Below, piece after piece: positions 1 to 11,710 of a stretch of DNA of 64,000 nucleotides. A model generated the notes under the pieces. That model had not been told where the DNA came from, searched no databases, and saw nothing but the letters and a program-made list of their open reading frames with translations. This stretch comes from Cladocopium goreaui. Taxonomy: Eukaryota > Sar > Dinophyceae > Suessiales > Symbiodiniaceae. Location of the stretch: the NCBI GenBank assembly GCA_947184155.2, contig CAMXCT020000815.1, forward strand, positions 91,943-155,942, given 5' to 3'. The stretch's first letter is position 1. The number at the start of each line of letters is the position of its first letter. The position numbers and the translations under genes are program-made.

Positions 1-735
1 CAGCTGTGGGCTTGGCATCGCGCTGAAAACCTGAGGACCAAACGGTTCGAATCCCTGGCAAAAATGACATTGATGCACCATGATGCCCCAGTCTGGCATA
101 GGAAGACGTTCTGTGTAGCCCTGCATTCCCTAAAAATCACAGGAGGTTTTGTTGCATCATCCCAGGACGCTGCCACTGGTACCATATGAAGTGGTGGATC
201 TGATTTCCAGCTTGGTGAATCCCTTGAGCTTGCTGGAGGCAAAGAACGCGAGGAACATTGTATCATGCTACATCAATTATTGGTTAGATAATCTACTTTT
301 CATTCACCTCAGCGGGTGTTTCTCAAGAACGATTTAGTGTATATACGGGCCTTTTTTGTGGATCTCTAAAGTGCATTGCCACTGCTGTGCTCTTCTTCCG
401 GGAGTTTCCAAACACGTGTTGTCAATTTCAGCATGACGTTTTTGAAGAGCTGTGAATCCTAAGCAACCCCAAGTCACAAACACATGGGGATGGGTCAAAA
501 CCCTGGTACCTAGTGAACCCCAAAATAGCTGGGATTTATGGATGTTCATTTCACTAAAAATGTATAGGTATTGACCCATACCCACATGACCTACATGAAA
601 CAACGGGTTGTCGATAGGATAGCATTTTTGGATCAATGCAATGCAGAATCGCCAGAGATGGGTGTCCCAGTCGCAGGGCATGAACGCATTCATGAAAGGC
701 ATGGCATCAGGCGGGCGAGCCGGAAGGTTATTTCT
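1..735. other. Unassigned sequence with one short inverted-repeat element
   Basis: No gene is supported. A + frame at 149-337 and another at 571-765 read acceptably as protein for 30-40 residues, but neither has a clear splice context. About 480-590 is a copy of the inverted-repeat family seen again near 21.9 and 44.9 kb, listed separately. Confidence 0.3.
480..590. mobile_element. MITE-like inverted-repeat element, family B copy 1
   Basis: The ends are imperfect inverted repeats: ATGGGTCAAAACC on the left and the complement of ATGGGTCAATACC on the right, enclosing a core with CAAAATAGCTGG and CACTAAAAATG. The same ~110-bp unit occurs near 21903-22015 and 44905-45013. It has no coding capacity, which fits a non-autonomous DNA transposon. 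The family assignment is my own, from comparing copies within the window. Confidence 0.6.
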
Positions 736-739
736 GGTG

Positions 740-2810
740 TCGTGTCATCGGTTGAGTTAATATAGTTAATGTATATGGTGATAGATGAGCAATGGAAAAC
801 ATATAGTTAATATAGTTAATGTATATGGTGATAGATGAGCAATGGTTATCATATAGTTAATATAGTTAATGTATATGGTGATAGTTGAGCAATGGTTATC
901 ATATAGTTAATATAGTTAATGTATATGGTGATAGATGAGCAATGGTTATCATATAGTTAATATAGTTAATGTATATGGTGATAGATGAGCAATGGTTATC
1001 ATATAGTTAATATAGTTAATGTATATGGTGATAGATGAGCAATGGTTATCATATAGTTAATATAGTTAATGCATATGGTGATAGATGAGCAATGGTTATC
1101 ATATAGTTAATATAGTTAATGTATATGGTGATAGATGAGCAATGGTTATCATATAGTTAATATAGTTAATGTATATGGTGATAGATGAGCAATGGTTATC
1201 ATATAGTTAATATAGTTAATGTATATGGTGATAGATGAGCAATGGTTATCATATAGTTAATATAGTTAATGTATATGGTGATAGATGAGCAATGGTTATC
1301 ATATCAGTTAATATAGTTAATGTATATGGTGATAGATGAGCAATGGTTATCATATAGTTAATATAGTTAATGTATATGGTGATAGATGAGCAATGGTTAT
1401 CATATAGTTAATATAGTAATGTATATGGTGATAGATGTATAGTCATAGATGAGCAATGGTTATCATATAGTTAATATAGTTAATGTATATGGTGATAGTT
1501 GAGCAATGGTATATCAATGGTTATATAGTTAATATAGTTAATGTATATGGTGATAGATGAGCAATGGTTATCATATAGTTAATATAGTAATGTATATGGT
1601 GATAGATGAGCAATGGTTATCATATAGTTAATATAGTTAATGTATATGGTGATAGATGAGCAATGGTTATCATATAGTTAATATAGTTAATGTATATGGT
1701 GAGTTGAGGTTATGAATATAGCAATGGTTATCATATAGTTAATATAGTTAATGTATATGGTGATAGTTGAGCAATGGTATGGTGATAGATGAGCAATGGT
1801 ATAGTTAATGCATATGGTGATAGTTATCATATAGTTAATGTATATGGTGATAGATGAGCAATGGTTATCATATAGTTAATATAGTTAATGTATATGGTGA
1901 TAGTTGAGCAATGGTTATCATATAGTTAATATAGTTAATGTATATGGTGATAGATGAGCAATGGTTATCATATAGTTAATATAGTTAATGTATATGGTGA
2001 TAGATGAGCAATGGTTATCATATAGTTAATATAGTTAATGTATATGGTGATAGATGAGCAATGGTATAGTTAATATAGTTAATGTATATGGTGATAGATG
2101 AGCAATGGTTATCATATAGTTAATATAGTTAATGTATATGGTGATAGATGAGCAATGGTTATCATATAGTTAATATAGTTAATGTATATGGTGATAGATG
2201 AGCAATGGTTATCATATAGTTAATATAGTTAATGTATATGGTGATAGATGAGCAATGGTTATCATATAGTTAATATAGTTAATGTATATGGTGATAGATG
2301 AGCAATGGTTATCATATAGTTAATATAGTTAATGTATATGGTGATAGATGAGCAATGGTTATCATATAGTTAATATAGTTAATGTATATGGTGATAGATG
2401 AGCAATGGTTATCATATAGTTAATATAGTTAATGTATATGGTGATAGTTGAGCAATGGTTATCATATAGTTAATATAGTTAATGTATATGGTGATAGATG
2501 AGCAATGGTTATCATATAGTTAATATAGTTAATGTATATGGTGATAGATGAGCAATGGAAAACATATAGTTAATATAGTTAATGTATATGGTGATAGATG
2601 AGCAATGGTTATCATATAGTTAATATAGTTAATGTATATGGTGATAGATGAGCAATGGTTATCATATAGTTAATATAGTTAATGTATATGGTGATAGATG
2701 AGCAATGGTTATCATATAGTTAATATAGTTAATGTATGTTAATGTGATAGATGAGCAATGGTTATCATATAGTTAATATAGTTAATGTATGTTAATGTGA
2801 TAGATGAGCA
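740..2810. repeat. 50-bp satellite array, about 40 copies
   Basis: A unit of exactly 50 bp (core TATAGTTAATATAGTTAATG followed by TATATGGTGATAGATGAGC) repeats head to tail. Most copies are identical or differ by one base. Occasional units are shortened or rearranged (1430-1530, 1690-1860), and the last two units are degenerate. The stops in the unit rule out coding. Near-identity suggests recent expansion or homogenisation. Confidence 0.95.
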
Positions 2811-4175
2811 ATGGTTTGAGATGGTTTGAGATACTCGACGGTGGTCGAATCTTGCAATGCCAATGCCGGGTGTAACTGCTTCGACGGTTCGACGGTTCGA
2901 ACCTTTGGAGGTGCCTACGAGCGATCTCAGGAAGGTTGGTTGCCTATTCCGATGTTCAAAGACATGTGCGTCCTTGGGCACATCTCTGTGATGTTCGTTG
3001 CTGCGCCTCGGATGTTGGTCCAGCTGCCAAAACATTCTTCTTCTTCGGGAGTCCGCCATTTGCTCAAACACAGACTTTTCCGGTTTTTGTAGATTCTAAA
3101 CTAAACCTTTCCGGCCCAGTGGCAGTCTCCCCGAAAGCGCAGCGATCAGTAAGGTCCTGGTGTCGTACCAAGCAGGCCAACCCAACCTGGACCTTTTAGA
3201 AAGCCTCTACGTCACGGTCTTCCTGCAGGCTTCGACCCAAAACGAATCCTGCTGTGGCAGTGGTTGATTTGACCTCCATGGGACCACTAACTCTTGTCCT
3301 TGCCTTGGTCGACTCGCTTTGCCGCTGTTCATTTAGTGGAGCAGCTCCTCTCCAGGACGGAGCAATAATATTTGTCTTGAAAGATCCCACCTCTCTTCCC
3401 TCCAGTACTGTGGAACAAAATGCAGTCCCTAGACCTCCGCCTTCTTCACACGATTTTGATCCATTCGGTTGATTTTATTGTCCATGGTCGATAGACTTGA
3501 CTATCCTTAGCCCCAAAAAGGCCTATAACTATAGGCCCGATAGACTACAACCTGCCTCCACTAGAAATTTGTAAGCTCCTTGTGAAGCATTGATCTGGAC
3601 AGGGCATTTGGGTGCTGCTGGATGGGCAGTTGTGGCCAATCATTGCCGCTGACTTCGCAGCTTAGATGCAGCGGCTGCTGGATGGGTAGAGGGGAGGGAT
3701 GGCTCAGACCTTTCCAACCACCTCAACCACCTCAACCACCTCAACCACCTCAATGGCATGTGATATTTGGGCTGTTTTGAGTCTGGAGTTCGATAGAAGT
3801 TTCATAGGCTTTGATTTGATAGGATACAAACGGATACAAAAGGCTATTACATATCTGCATACATCGATACCCATTAAACCAACTTTAGCTTCTCACACGT
3901 GATTTTTCACCCAAGCCTAAGGGCCTAAACCATCCATTGCACCATCCGAAAAAACGATCCTAAAGATTGCTCCAAGTTGCACATGGTGAACATCTCACAT
4001 CTCCAAGGTGAAGTTGAATGAGTTGCACCATCGGAGCTCGCATCGGAAGGTGGGCCCCGTGGGCCAAGCCTGGCAGCGTTGTCCCTGTGCGACGCTTCCA
4101 GGTGATCATCCAGGTCATAGAGGAATCGAAGCTTGGCAGAAAGGTGGAGCAGCCAATGGCTGCAGCAAATTCTAT
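2811..4175. other. Unassigned sequence between two satellites
   Basis: Overlapping + frames at 2826-3472 are open for 70-90 codons with moderately protein-like composition, including a run to a stop at 3472. No frame is clearly better than its neighbours and no family is recognised. A 9-bp tandem repeat (CTCAACCAC, about four copies) lies at 3717-3755. The rest shows nothing I can support. Confidence 0.3.
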
Positions 4176-4179
4176 GGGT

Positions 4180-5850
4180 AATATGATGGTAATATGATAG
4201 TAATATGATAGTAATATGATGGTAATATGATAGTAATATGATGGCAAGTTGATAGTAATATGATAGTAATATGATGGTAATATGATAGTAATATAATGGT
4301 AATATGATAATATGATGGTAAGATGATAGTAATATGATAAATATGATGGTAATATGCAATATGATGGTAATATGATGGTAATATGATGGTAATATGATAG
4401 TAATATGATAGTAATATGATGGTAATATGATGGTAATACGATGGTAATACGATGGTAATATGAGAGTAATATGATGGTGATATGATGGTAATATGATGGT
4501 AATATGAGAGTAATATGATGGTAATATGATAGTAATATGATGGCAATTTGATAGTAATATGATGGTAATATGATGGTAATATGATGGTAATATGATAGTA
4601 ATATGATGGTAATATGATGGTAATAAGATGGTAATATGATGGTGATATGATGGTAATATGATGGTAATATGATGGTAATACGATGGTAATATGAGAGTAA
4701 TATGATGGTGATATGATGGTAATATGATGGTAATATGAGAGTAATATGATGGTAATATGATAGTAATATGATGGCAATTTGATAGTAATATGATGGTAAT
4801 ATGATGGTAATATGATGGTAATATGATAGTAATATGATGGTAATATGATGGTAATAAGATGGTAATATGATGGTGATATGATGGTAATATGATGGTAATA
4901 TGATGGTAATACGATGGTAATATGAGAGTAATATGATGGTGATATGATGGTAATATGATGGTAATATGAGAGTAATATGATGGTAATATGATAGTAATAT
5001 GATGGCAATATGATGGTAATATGAGAATAATATGATGGTGATATGATAGTAATATGATGGTAATATGATGGTAATATGATGGTAATATGATGGTAATATG
5101 ATGGTAATACGATAGCAATATGATAGTAATATGATGGTAATATGAACGTAATATGATGGTAATATGATAGTAATATGATAGTAATATAATGGTAATATGA
5201 TAGTAATATGATGGTAATATGATAGTAATATGATGGTAATATGATGGTAAGATGATAGTAATATGTGGTAATATGATGGTAATATGATGGTAATATGATG
5301 GTAATCTGATAGTAATATGATAGTAATATGATGGTAATATGATAGTAATATGATGGTAATATGATGGTAATACGATGGTAATATGATAGTAATATGATGT
5401 TAATATGATGGTAATATGATGGTAATATGATAGTAATATGATGGTAATATGATAGTAATATGATGGTAATATGATAGTAATATGATGGTAATATGATGGT
5501 AAGATGATAGTAATATGTGGTAATATGATGGTAATATGATGGTAATATGATGGTAATATGATAATAATATGATGGTAATATGATGGTAATATGATGGTAA
5601 TATGATGGTAATCTGATAGTAATATGATAGTAATATGATGGTAATATGATAGTAATATGATGGTAATATGATGGTAAGATGATAGTAATATGATGGTAAT
5701 ATGATAGTAATATGATGGTAATATGATGGTAATACGATGGTAATATGAGAGTAATATGATGGTAATATGATAGTAATATGATGTTAATATAATGGTAATA
5801 CGATGGTAATATGAGAGTAATATGATGGTAATATGATAGTAATATGTGTA
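4180..5850. repeat. 11-bp satellite with 231-bp higher-order repeats
   Basis: Units of 11 bp (ATGATGGTAAT and the variant ATGATAGTAAT) run for about 1.67 kb. Variant units recur in a fixed order: the CGATGGTAATATGAGAG block is at 4450, 4681 and 4912, a spacing of exactly 231 bp or 21 units. On the - strand the unit contains no stop codon in any frame, so a frame of 651 codons stays open across the array and reads as an 11-residue repeat (YYHHITIILPS). This follows from the unit and is not a gene. Confidence 0.95.
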
Positions 5851-6889
5851 TAGTATAGTATTAATGACATTTAATGACATTTAGTGACAATGATACACAG
5901 TGTATAGAGAGATGAGTTGGGAAAACAGCGTTCAGACCCAGCCACTGCTTGTTTGACTTATAGGAACAGCAAGCAATATAGAAGACTGGTCTGTTTGTGA
6001 CATCTCACTTTGAATTGACTAAGCTTGTCAAGCAGAACATCTTGAGAGTTGAGGCACAGAGGAGCAATGTGGGACACTGGAACGTGGCTCTCATTGTTTC
6101 TTGACTTCAATGCAGAACGATCACGAGAAACCTTACGGTACCTCATACGATTTTCACATGTGGTTTCAGAACGATATAGATAGGAGTTGGGACTAGTACT
6201 ACTATGTATGTAGACCATGAAAAATATGTATCACACAGGGATATAGACTGCATGATGTACCATTTGCTTCATTTCTATAAAGGCTGCCTTTGAATCTTTT
6301 CCTGTGTGTAATCATCAGCAAACTTGAGAGGAAACGCACCCATCTTCCGCGGTGTTTTGTTCATGCCAAAATGGCCCTTTCCGGCGGGGTGAGTCTCCTG
6401 GTTCTTCTTTGCATGCATCACGGGTTTTTGCATGAGATTTTGTGAGAATCTTAGTGCAGAGCTACAGGGCCCAGTTTTCAGCCTCCCAGAAACCTGCGGC
6501 ACTAGGGTGGCCACAACTACGTCTTTGACATTGCCCTGGGGTTGCGAGAAGCCAGCATGGCACTCTCGATTCCAGCAAACTTGAACTTGCTTGGGTACGA
6601 ACTTGCCGAGAAGTTTGCAGCCTCTGCAGAGTATTGTGAGCCACTTGAAGTGAATAGTGAGTCTAGGGTTGAAACTGAGACGACCTCTCACCCTCAGCCT
6701 CTTTTCGTACGGCTTGACTGCCTTAGCCATCCTAGCCATTCCTAGCCCAAGACCATCAACAATTAGTTCAGGTGAGCGAAGAACTTCAGTTTTGTTTGGT
6801 TTACCCGTTTATCCGTTGTCGTGCGTCTCCTGCTGCTGTCCAGAACGAAGCTTTTTCTCACTCATATCCTCTGGCTGCTTCATTTGTAG
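5851..6889. other. No confident gene
   Basis: A - strand frame of 154 codons (6275-6739) and an opposing + frame at 6542-6745 are both open. The + frame segment reading SIPANLNLLGYELAEKF is protein-like and could be an upstream exon of the gene that follows, but I cannot fix splice sites for it. Confidence 0.25.
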
Positions 6890-7286
6890 GTTGCTGGGTG
6901 CCGGCTTTTGTCTGCGCGATGGCAACGTGAAGCATCTCATTCGTGTGCTGTCCGAACCAAACCATGGCCTTGAGAAGCACCATGCCACCTTGGTGTCATC
7001 GAGTGACTCCTTGCTTCAGGACTTGGAGATGGGCACTCGATGGGGGTTTCCAGAGTGGACACTCTGATTTCAACACACTTCAACACATTTCAGTCAATCG
7101 AATCTCTAGGACATCTAGGATCTAGGACTTAGTTGGCTGTCACCCCCGATCAGTCAAAGAAACGCACAGACAGCTGGAGGCCAATGCGTCGGGCCTTGAT
7201 CTGGCTGCAGCTCAAGAAGAAGCTCGGAGAGCGTATTTGCAGAGCCCTGTGCTGCAGGGCGCTGACTTCGTTGTTTGCACCTTCCC
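6890..7286 (+). CDS. Two exons of a possible superfamily 1 helicase-like protein
   Basis: Exon 1 (6890-7032) follows a pyrimidine-rich acceptor ending TTTGTAG. It reads LLGAGFCLRDGNVKHLIRVL and continues to a GC donor after ATGG. Exon 2 (7154-7286) follows a CAG acceptor and ends at a GT donor. The phases agree: one base carried over from exon 1 completes the first codon of exon 2. Exon 2 ends in ARRAYLQSPVLQGADFVVCTF. This resembles the stretch before the GAG/DEAA region in UPF1/Sen1-type helicases, where an alanine-rich helix leads to an ADVVCTT-like strand. Walker A and DEAA motifs are not seen, so the family call is tentative and rests on that one segment. The 121-nt intron with a GC donor suits a dinoflagellate. 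Confidence 0.4.
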
Positions 7287-8642
7287 GTGACCTTGACTTA
7301 ACATCAGTGGATGCGGAGCGCAAACTTGCAGATTTTCGAAAAATCAGCCACTTTTCTGAGAAAGAATATTCTAGGAATGGGAATATGACATTTCTCAAAG
7401 GTCAATTTCTGCACGTTGGTCCCCAAGTTTGATGATCAGTACCCCTTTGATGAGACATGTTCTCGTTCGGTTGGTTGATTGCAGGCAACAGCGCTTTTCG
7501 TGGCAATTTGAGCCAAGTGAACACCAGACTCAGTGACTTACAGCGGAAGAACTTCAAATAAACATGAGAGCATACTGGTCACGCTACATACTTGTAGGTT
7601 TCAGAATTGGACATGCTATAGCATCTTAGTTTACTGTAGTTATATATACATTGAGTCTCCACATTTGACATGGATACACAATCGGTGAAAAAGAGAGCTT
7701 TCGTTGTTAATTAGCCATGTGGCGGTCAGACCTTCCTTTTTGGTCGGTGATATCAGTTATATCTTAGCCCTCACGGCTAAATCCAATCAGATCACCGATC
7801 ACCACGGGTGTGATCCAACAGGTATGTACTGGCCTACCTGTTGGATGACGTGTCTCGGCACCAAAAAAAGTGCTCAGAGCTGGACCACGATTTCGGAAAG
7901 AGATCGAAGAAACTGAGGTGCCAGAGCTCCGACAGTCTGTCCTGTTGATTTGGCAGGGAGGTTCCTAGGATGCAATGGCACCATGGCACCTGCAACCTGT
8001 AATCTGGAACCAGACAAGCGAATCTGAGAATTTGGTTCCGGCTCCACAGTCAACTTCGTCCCTAAGGCACACCAGTTGCTACTTGTAACTTGTACTGTCG
8101 TAGTTGTATACCTCTGTTTTCTAGATGTTCGCATGTCATGCTGCTTCCCACTCACACTCTTCTCCTCCTGTATAGCGGGTATGTGCGCTCAGTCAGTCTG
8201 CATAAGCTAAGGATCCTTGTTGGAATACCTGCATGAGGACCTACATGAGTGGGCGCAAGGAAAATTGCTTCAATGGCGAACAAGGCACCGACCAGTCCGA
8301 TTCCATGAAACTGAAGTAACTCTAAGTGATTCTAAGTGTCTCTAAGTGTCTCTAAGTGTTACGGTAGTGTTGCAGATCATTTCTGAAAAGCAGGGCTGGA
8401 ACATTGTCCATCGAGACAATTTTCGAATTTGGCCATGATTCAGTGAAGCCCTGAGGGTCCAAGGCTCATGGCAACAGTGCTTATCGAACATCATGCAACA
8501 CATTCTGTGCTTCGGCAAGCGGCAGTGCCATGAACACACCCACACAGAGGTTTGAAAAAACCAAGGGCTCTCAATCTGATTCTGTGCAAGTGGTTCGATC
8601 CCATTATTGCCTACTGTTTATGTCATGTGCGGATGCATTTCA
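7287..8642. other. No confident gene; small hairpin
   Basis: Open frames here are short and unconvincing. A hairpin at about 7811-7848 pairs ATCCAACAGGTA with TACCTGTTGGAT. A 10-bp repeat (TCTAAGTGTC) occurs three to four times near 8320-8360. Confidence 0.3.
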
Positions 8643-8779
8643 ATGTCAACCCCGGATGAGACTAAACCATGGTTTATTAATCAGGGGGTACTCCTCCAAT
8701 AGTCATAATCTTATACTTAAATGGTACCCTCCCAATTCAACAGCCGTAAACGGGGTTTATGAAAATCCAGGGTTGACAT
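8643..8779. mobile_element. MITE-like inverted-repeat element, family C copy 1
   Basis: The ends are ATGTCAACCCCGGAT and the complement of ATGTCAACCCTGGAT. The copy at 41612-41740 is the same element in the opposite orientation, and 55163-55266 is a copy lacking its right end. The flank is CA on the left and TA on the right, which fits a decayed TA duplication. No open frame spans it. Confidence 0.7.
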
Positions 8780-10810
8780 TATTCCATTTTAATCTAAACA
8801 GTCTAAACATTGAAATTCAACCTGGAATCAACCTGGACCAATCCAATTTCTACAGTACAAGAGGTCCTCCTCGGCAGAACAGGAGGCTGTACGTCATGAA
8901 CCACCTGGACCATCATTGGCTACGAAGGCATTGACTACAGCAGGGGGTGGTTAAAAAAGCAGGTGGCTTTTTTGGATATTCGGCTAGGAGGAAATCAACA
9001 ACACACTGTGGTTCTACTGTGGTTCTACACATGGGCTACTCCATTTGTGAGCAGCATGGTACTTTTGAAATCTTTTGAAGATCACTCGGGTTTTCTTTGC
9101 TATGAAACGACAGCATCCAATCCCTTTCGATCTATTTCTGGTCTGTATTCTGAGATGGAAGACTTGAAAAAAAGTTGGAGATTCTCCACTTGCATCAGGG
9201 TAAAAGCCATTACCAGGACTGTGGGTTCGGTGCCTTTTGTGCCCTTCGGAGCTCGGCATGTGCATGGTGTGTTGGAACGTCAACTGGGCAACGTCTATGG
9301 CTCCAATAGCAGATCAAAACAAGTGCTGGTGCACAGGCGCGCCTGGGCTGAGAGCCGAAACAAAAAGGGTCTCCGTAGTGGACAGTGCACCTGTGAAGCT
9401 GGATTACATTTCGCATGTAACAAAGATGAACATACAATATCATACAATATGATACAATATGTACTGTGTACATATAAACTGTAATTTTTACAATGCATAT
9501 TCAACTTCTCTCTCTCTCTCTCTGTATATATATATATGTATATACAAATGTAGATACAATAGTAATAAACATAATAATAATATTAGTAACATCTGTCTGT
9601 ACTTACAGCACATATACTAACAACATGTTGAGTTGCGAGTGGACATCACGTCAGACGATGCCTGATGCATACTAGCAGAAACGATTGCCTTGCAAATGAT
9701 AGAGCCCGGCTCTGAGTCTGAATTATGATCATAGCATGTCGGATGTCACTTGTCATCTCACTGTGGCTGGGCAGGATGCATTTCATCCTCTCTCAAACGG
9801 AGTTCACTCTGCTGAAGACGCTCATGGAACATCACTTTGAGTCAAAGGTGGGCCGTGTGATGTGTTGGACGATGGCATACGATGGCCCTTTTGGCACGAA
9901 AGACCGTGCCCCGCAAAATTCCAGGTCAGCGATATAGATCTCAAGCTTCACTGGCCACCGTTTGAGATCTGGGAACTCATCAATTTCAAGGCCTCGTCAG
10001 GGGCGCAAAGTGGCTGTGAAAAACACCAGCATCGTCAATGTGACCAGTGTGCTTTGAAGAATGAACTTGTTTTGATGAAAACAATCTCTACTGAACTGTA
10101 CTTGTGAGAATGGATGGCATTCTTTTCCATGAGATTCTGAGTTTGAGTTGGAAGGGATTGTTGAGAAGATCACACAAACATTTCCTGCGCCTTGTGTAGA
10201 TGAAGTTGATCCTACTTTGCTTTAGTGGGGCAGCCTCTGTTGAGAAAGGTTATATGAACATCCTGAGCCTTCCTCACGGCTCTTCCAGGCAATTGTGCTG
10301 TTCCCATGGAACCTCGAGATCACCACTTTTCTGGAATTCTACCGGCTTAACATTCCTCTTTTCGTGCAGCTCTCAAAAGCTGAACTTTTCGTGAACCGCT
10401 CCTGATTGTGCAGATTTTCCAATCGAGTATGGGAGATTTTGCCCAAACCGGCTAACTGTTTCTCAGCTATCCATAGCTATCCATAGCTATCCCTGGGGCT
10501 TTCCCTCACCGTCACGTCTCAGCTTTGCAGTTGCAGCAGCCTGAGGTCCCAGATTCGAGTTTCATGTCCGTGGTGGTTTGGTGCTACTCAGTTGCAACTC
10601 GAGCGAATCAAAGAATTCCTGTAGATCCCAATATCAACTCATGGAAAATCCGCCTCAGCAATGGTGAAATCGATCCCATCAGCAACCCTAGCATGCAATC
10701 TTCCTCGTTTGGGTGATATGCTACGATTCATGTTTGAAATCCTCGGCAAAGCTACATGCAGGAGTGTCCATCCTTTCTCGTGTCAATCACTTTAAGGCGA
10801 TGAGGTAATC
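8780..10810. other. Mostly unassigned; one possible exon and a microsatellite
   Basis: CT/TA simple repeats lie near 9508-9545. A possible + exon at 9775-9847 follows GGGCAG, reads MHFILSQTEFTLLKTLMEHH and ends at an AAG|GTGGGC donor. It is short and unlinked to neighbours. Nothing else is convincing. Confidence 0.3.
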
Positions 10811-10947
10811 ACTGGCCATTTCAGGATCCTAAATTGGAGGTACCTACCATATATAAGGCCTATGTAAGGCCTATGTAAGGGAATATCCCCAGAAAATATG
10901 GACTTATATGGTACAGTACCTCCATTTTAGGATCCTGAAATTCCCAT
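10811..10947. mobile_element. Mutator-like MITE with 10-bp target duplication
   Basis: The inverted ends are ATTTCAGGATCCTAAA on the left and ATTTCAGGATCCTAAAATGG on the right (read inward), followed by GGAGGTAC on both arms. The element is flanked by a perfect 10-bp direct repeat, TGAGGTAATC, at 10801-10810 and 10948-10957. Long inverted repeats with a 9-10 bp duplication are typical of Mutator-like elements. At 137 bp it is non-autonomous. Confidence 0.7.
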
Positions 10948-11019
10948 TGAGGTAATCTGGCTTCAACAGAAAACTGCATGGATCATGGCCAAGTTATGTA
11001 CTAGGGGGTTAAGTAAGAT

Positions 11020-11054
11020 GTATGCATATATATATACATATATATATATAACTA

Positions 11055-11088
<34 letters not shown>

Positions 11089-11150
11089 ATCATATATCTA
11101 TATAATTATACATATATATATATAATCATATATATATAATCACAGAATAT
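11020..11150. repeat. TA-rich microsatellite
   Basis: Runs of TATATA interrupted by ACTAAATA, CATA and ATCATA. No coding potential. Confidence 0.9.
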
Positions 11151-11710
11151 ATAGTGATCGATGCAATTTCCAAATCCTTTGTGAATTATGTGAATGCTCC
11201 AGAGGCTACATGGTGAATCCGGCCTTGCAGCACGTGCATCGCTTCACTACAATCAGGCCTGTGTAAAGGATAAGGTTAATTGGCTTCTGAACTCTCAGAA
11301 GAGTGTTTCAATACCAATATTCGCACGAAAATGTACGTCGCGGTTCCGTGCTATTGACCTTGGGAACGCACGAGCCAGGAAGGAATGGTGGCATGGAGCT
11401 TCCTGTCATCTACAACCATCACCAGAGGAGTGTTTGCAACTCAGATCTGTCCCAGCTGTCCCTAGGATTTTTTTAACGATGATGAGCCAGTCTTGATTCA
11501 CGACATTTCAGAACGTCCTATCATGCTGGCATTGTTTACCAAGTAATTCTGTTGTGAAAAGTATATTATCATGGGACTAAGCACAGCATGCAAGATCTAC
11601 AGACAGGGCTTGGATGGGCTTGGTATGGCTCTGTTGATTCTCAAGAGCCACAGCAGTCGAGATTCACCACAGCTGGAAAGAAGGCCTTGCACGAAAAAGA
11701 CGTCAGCTGA

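Noticed and set aside
43-59. Possible tRNA T-arm (GGTTCGAATCC)
   Set aside because: The T-stem does not pair beyond two bases and no acceptor, D or anticodon arm fits upstream.
740-2810. CRISPR-like array
   Set aside because: The 50-bp units are contiguous with no unique spacers, so this is a satellite.
3925-5880. 651-codon - strand ORF reading as an 11-residue repeat
   Set aside because: It follows from an 11-bp satellite unit with no stops on that strand. All three frames are open for long stretches and there is no unique sequence of gene quality.
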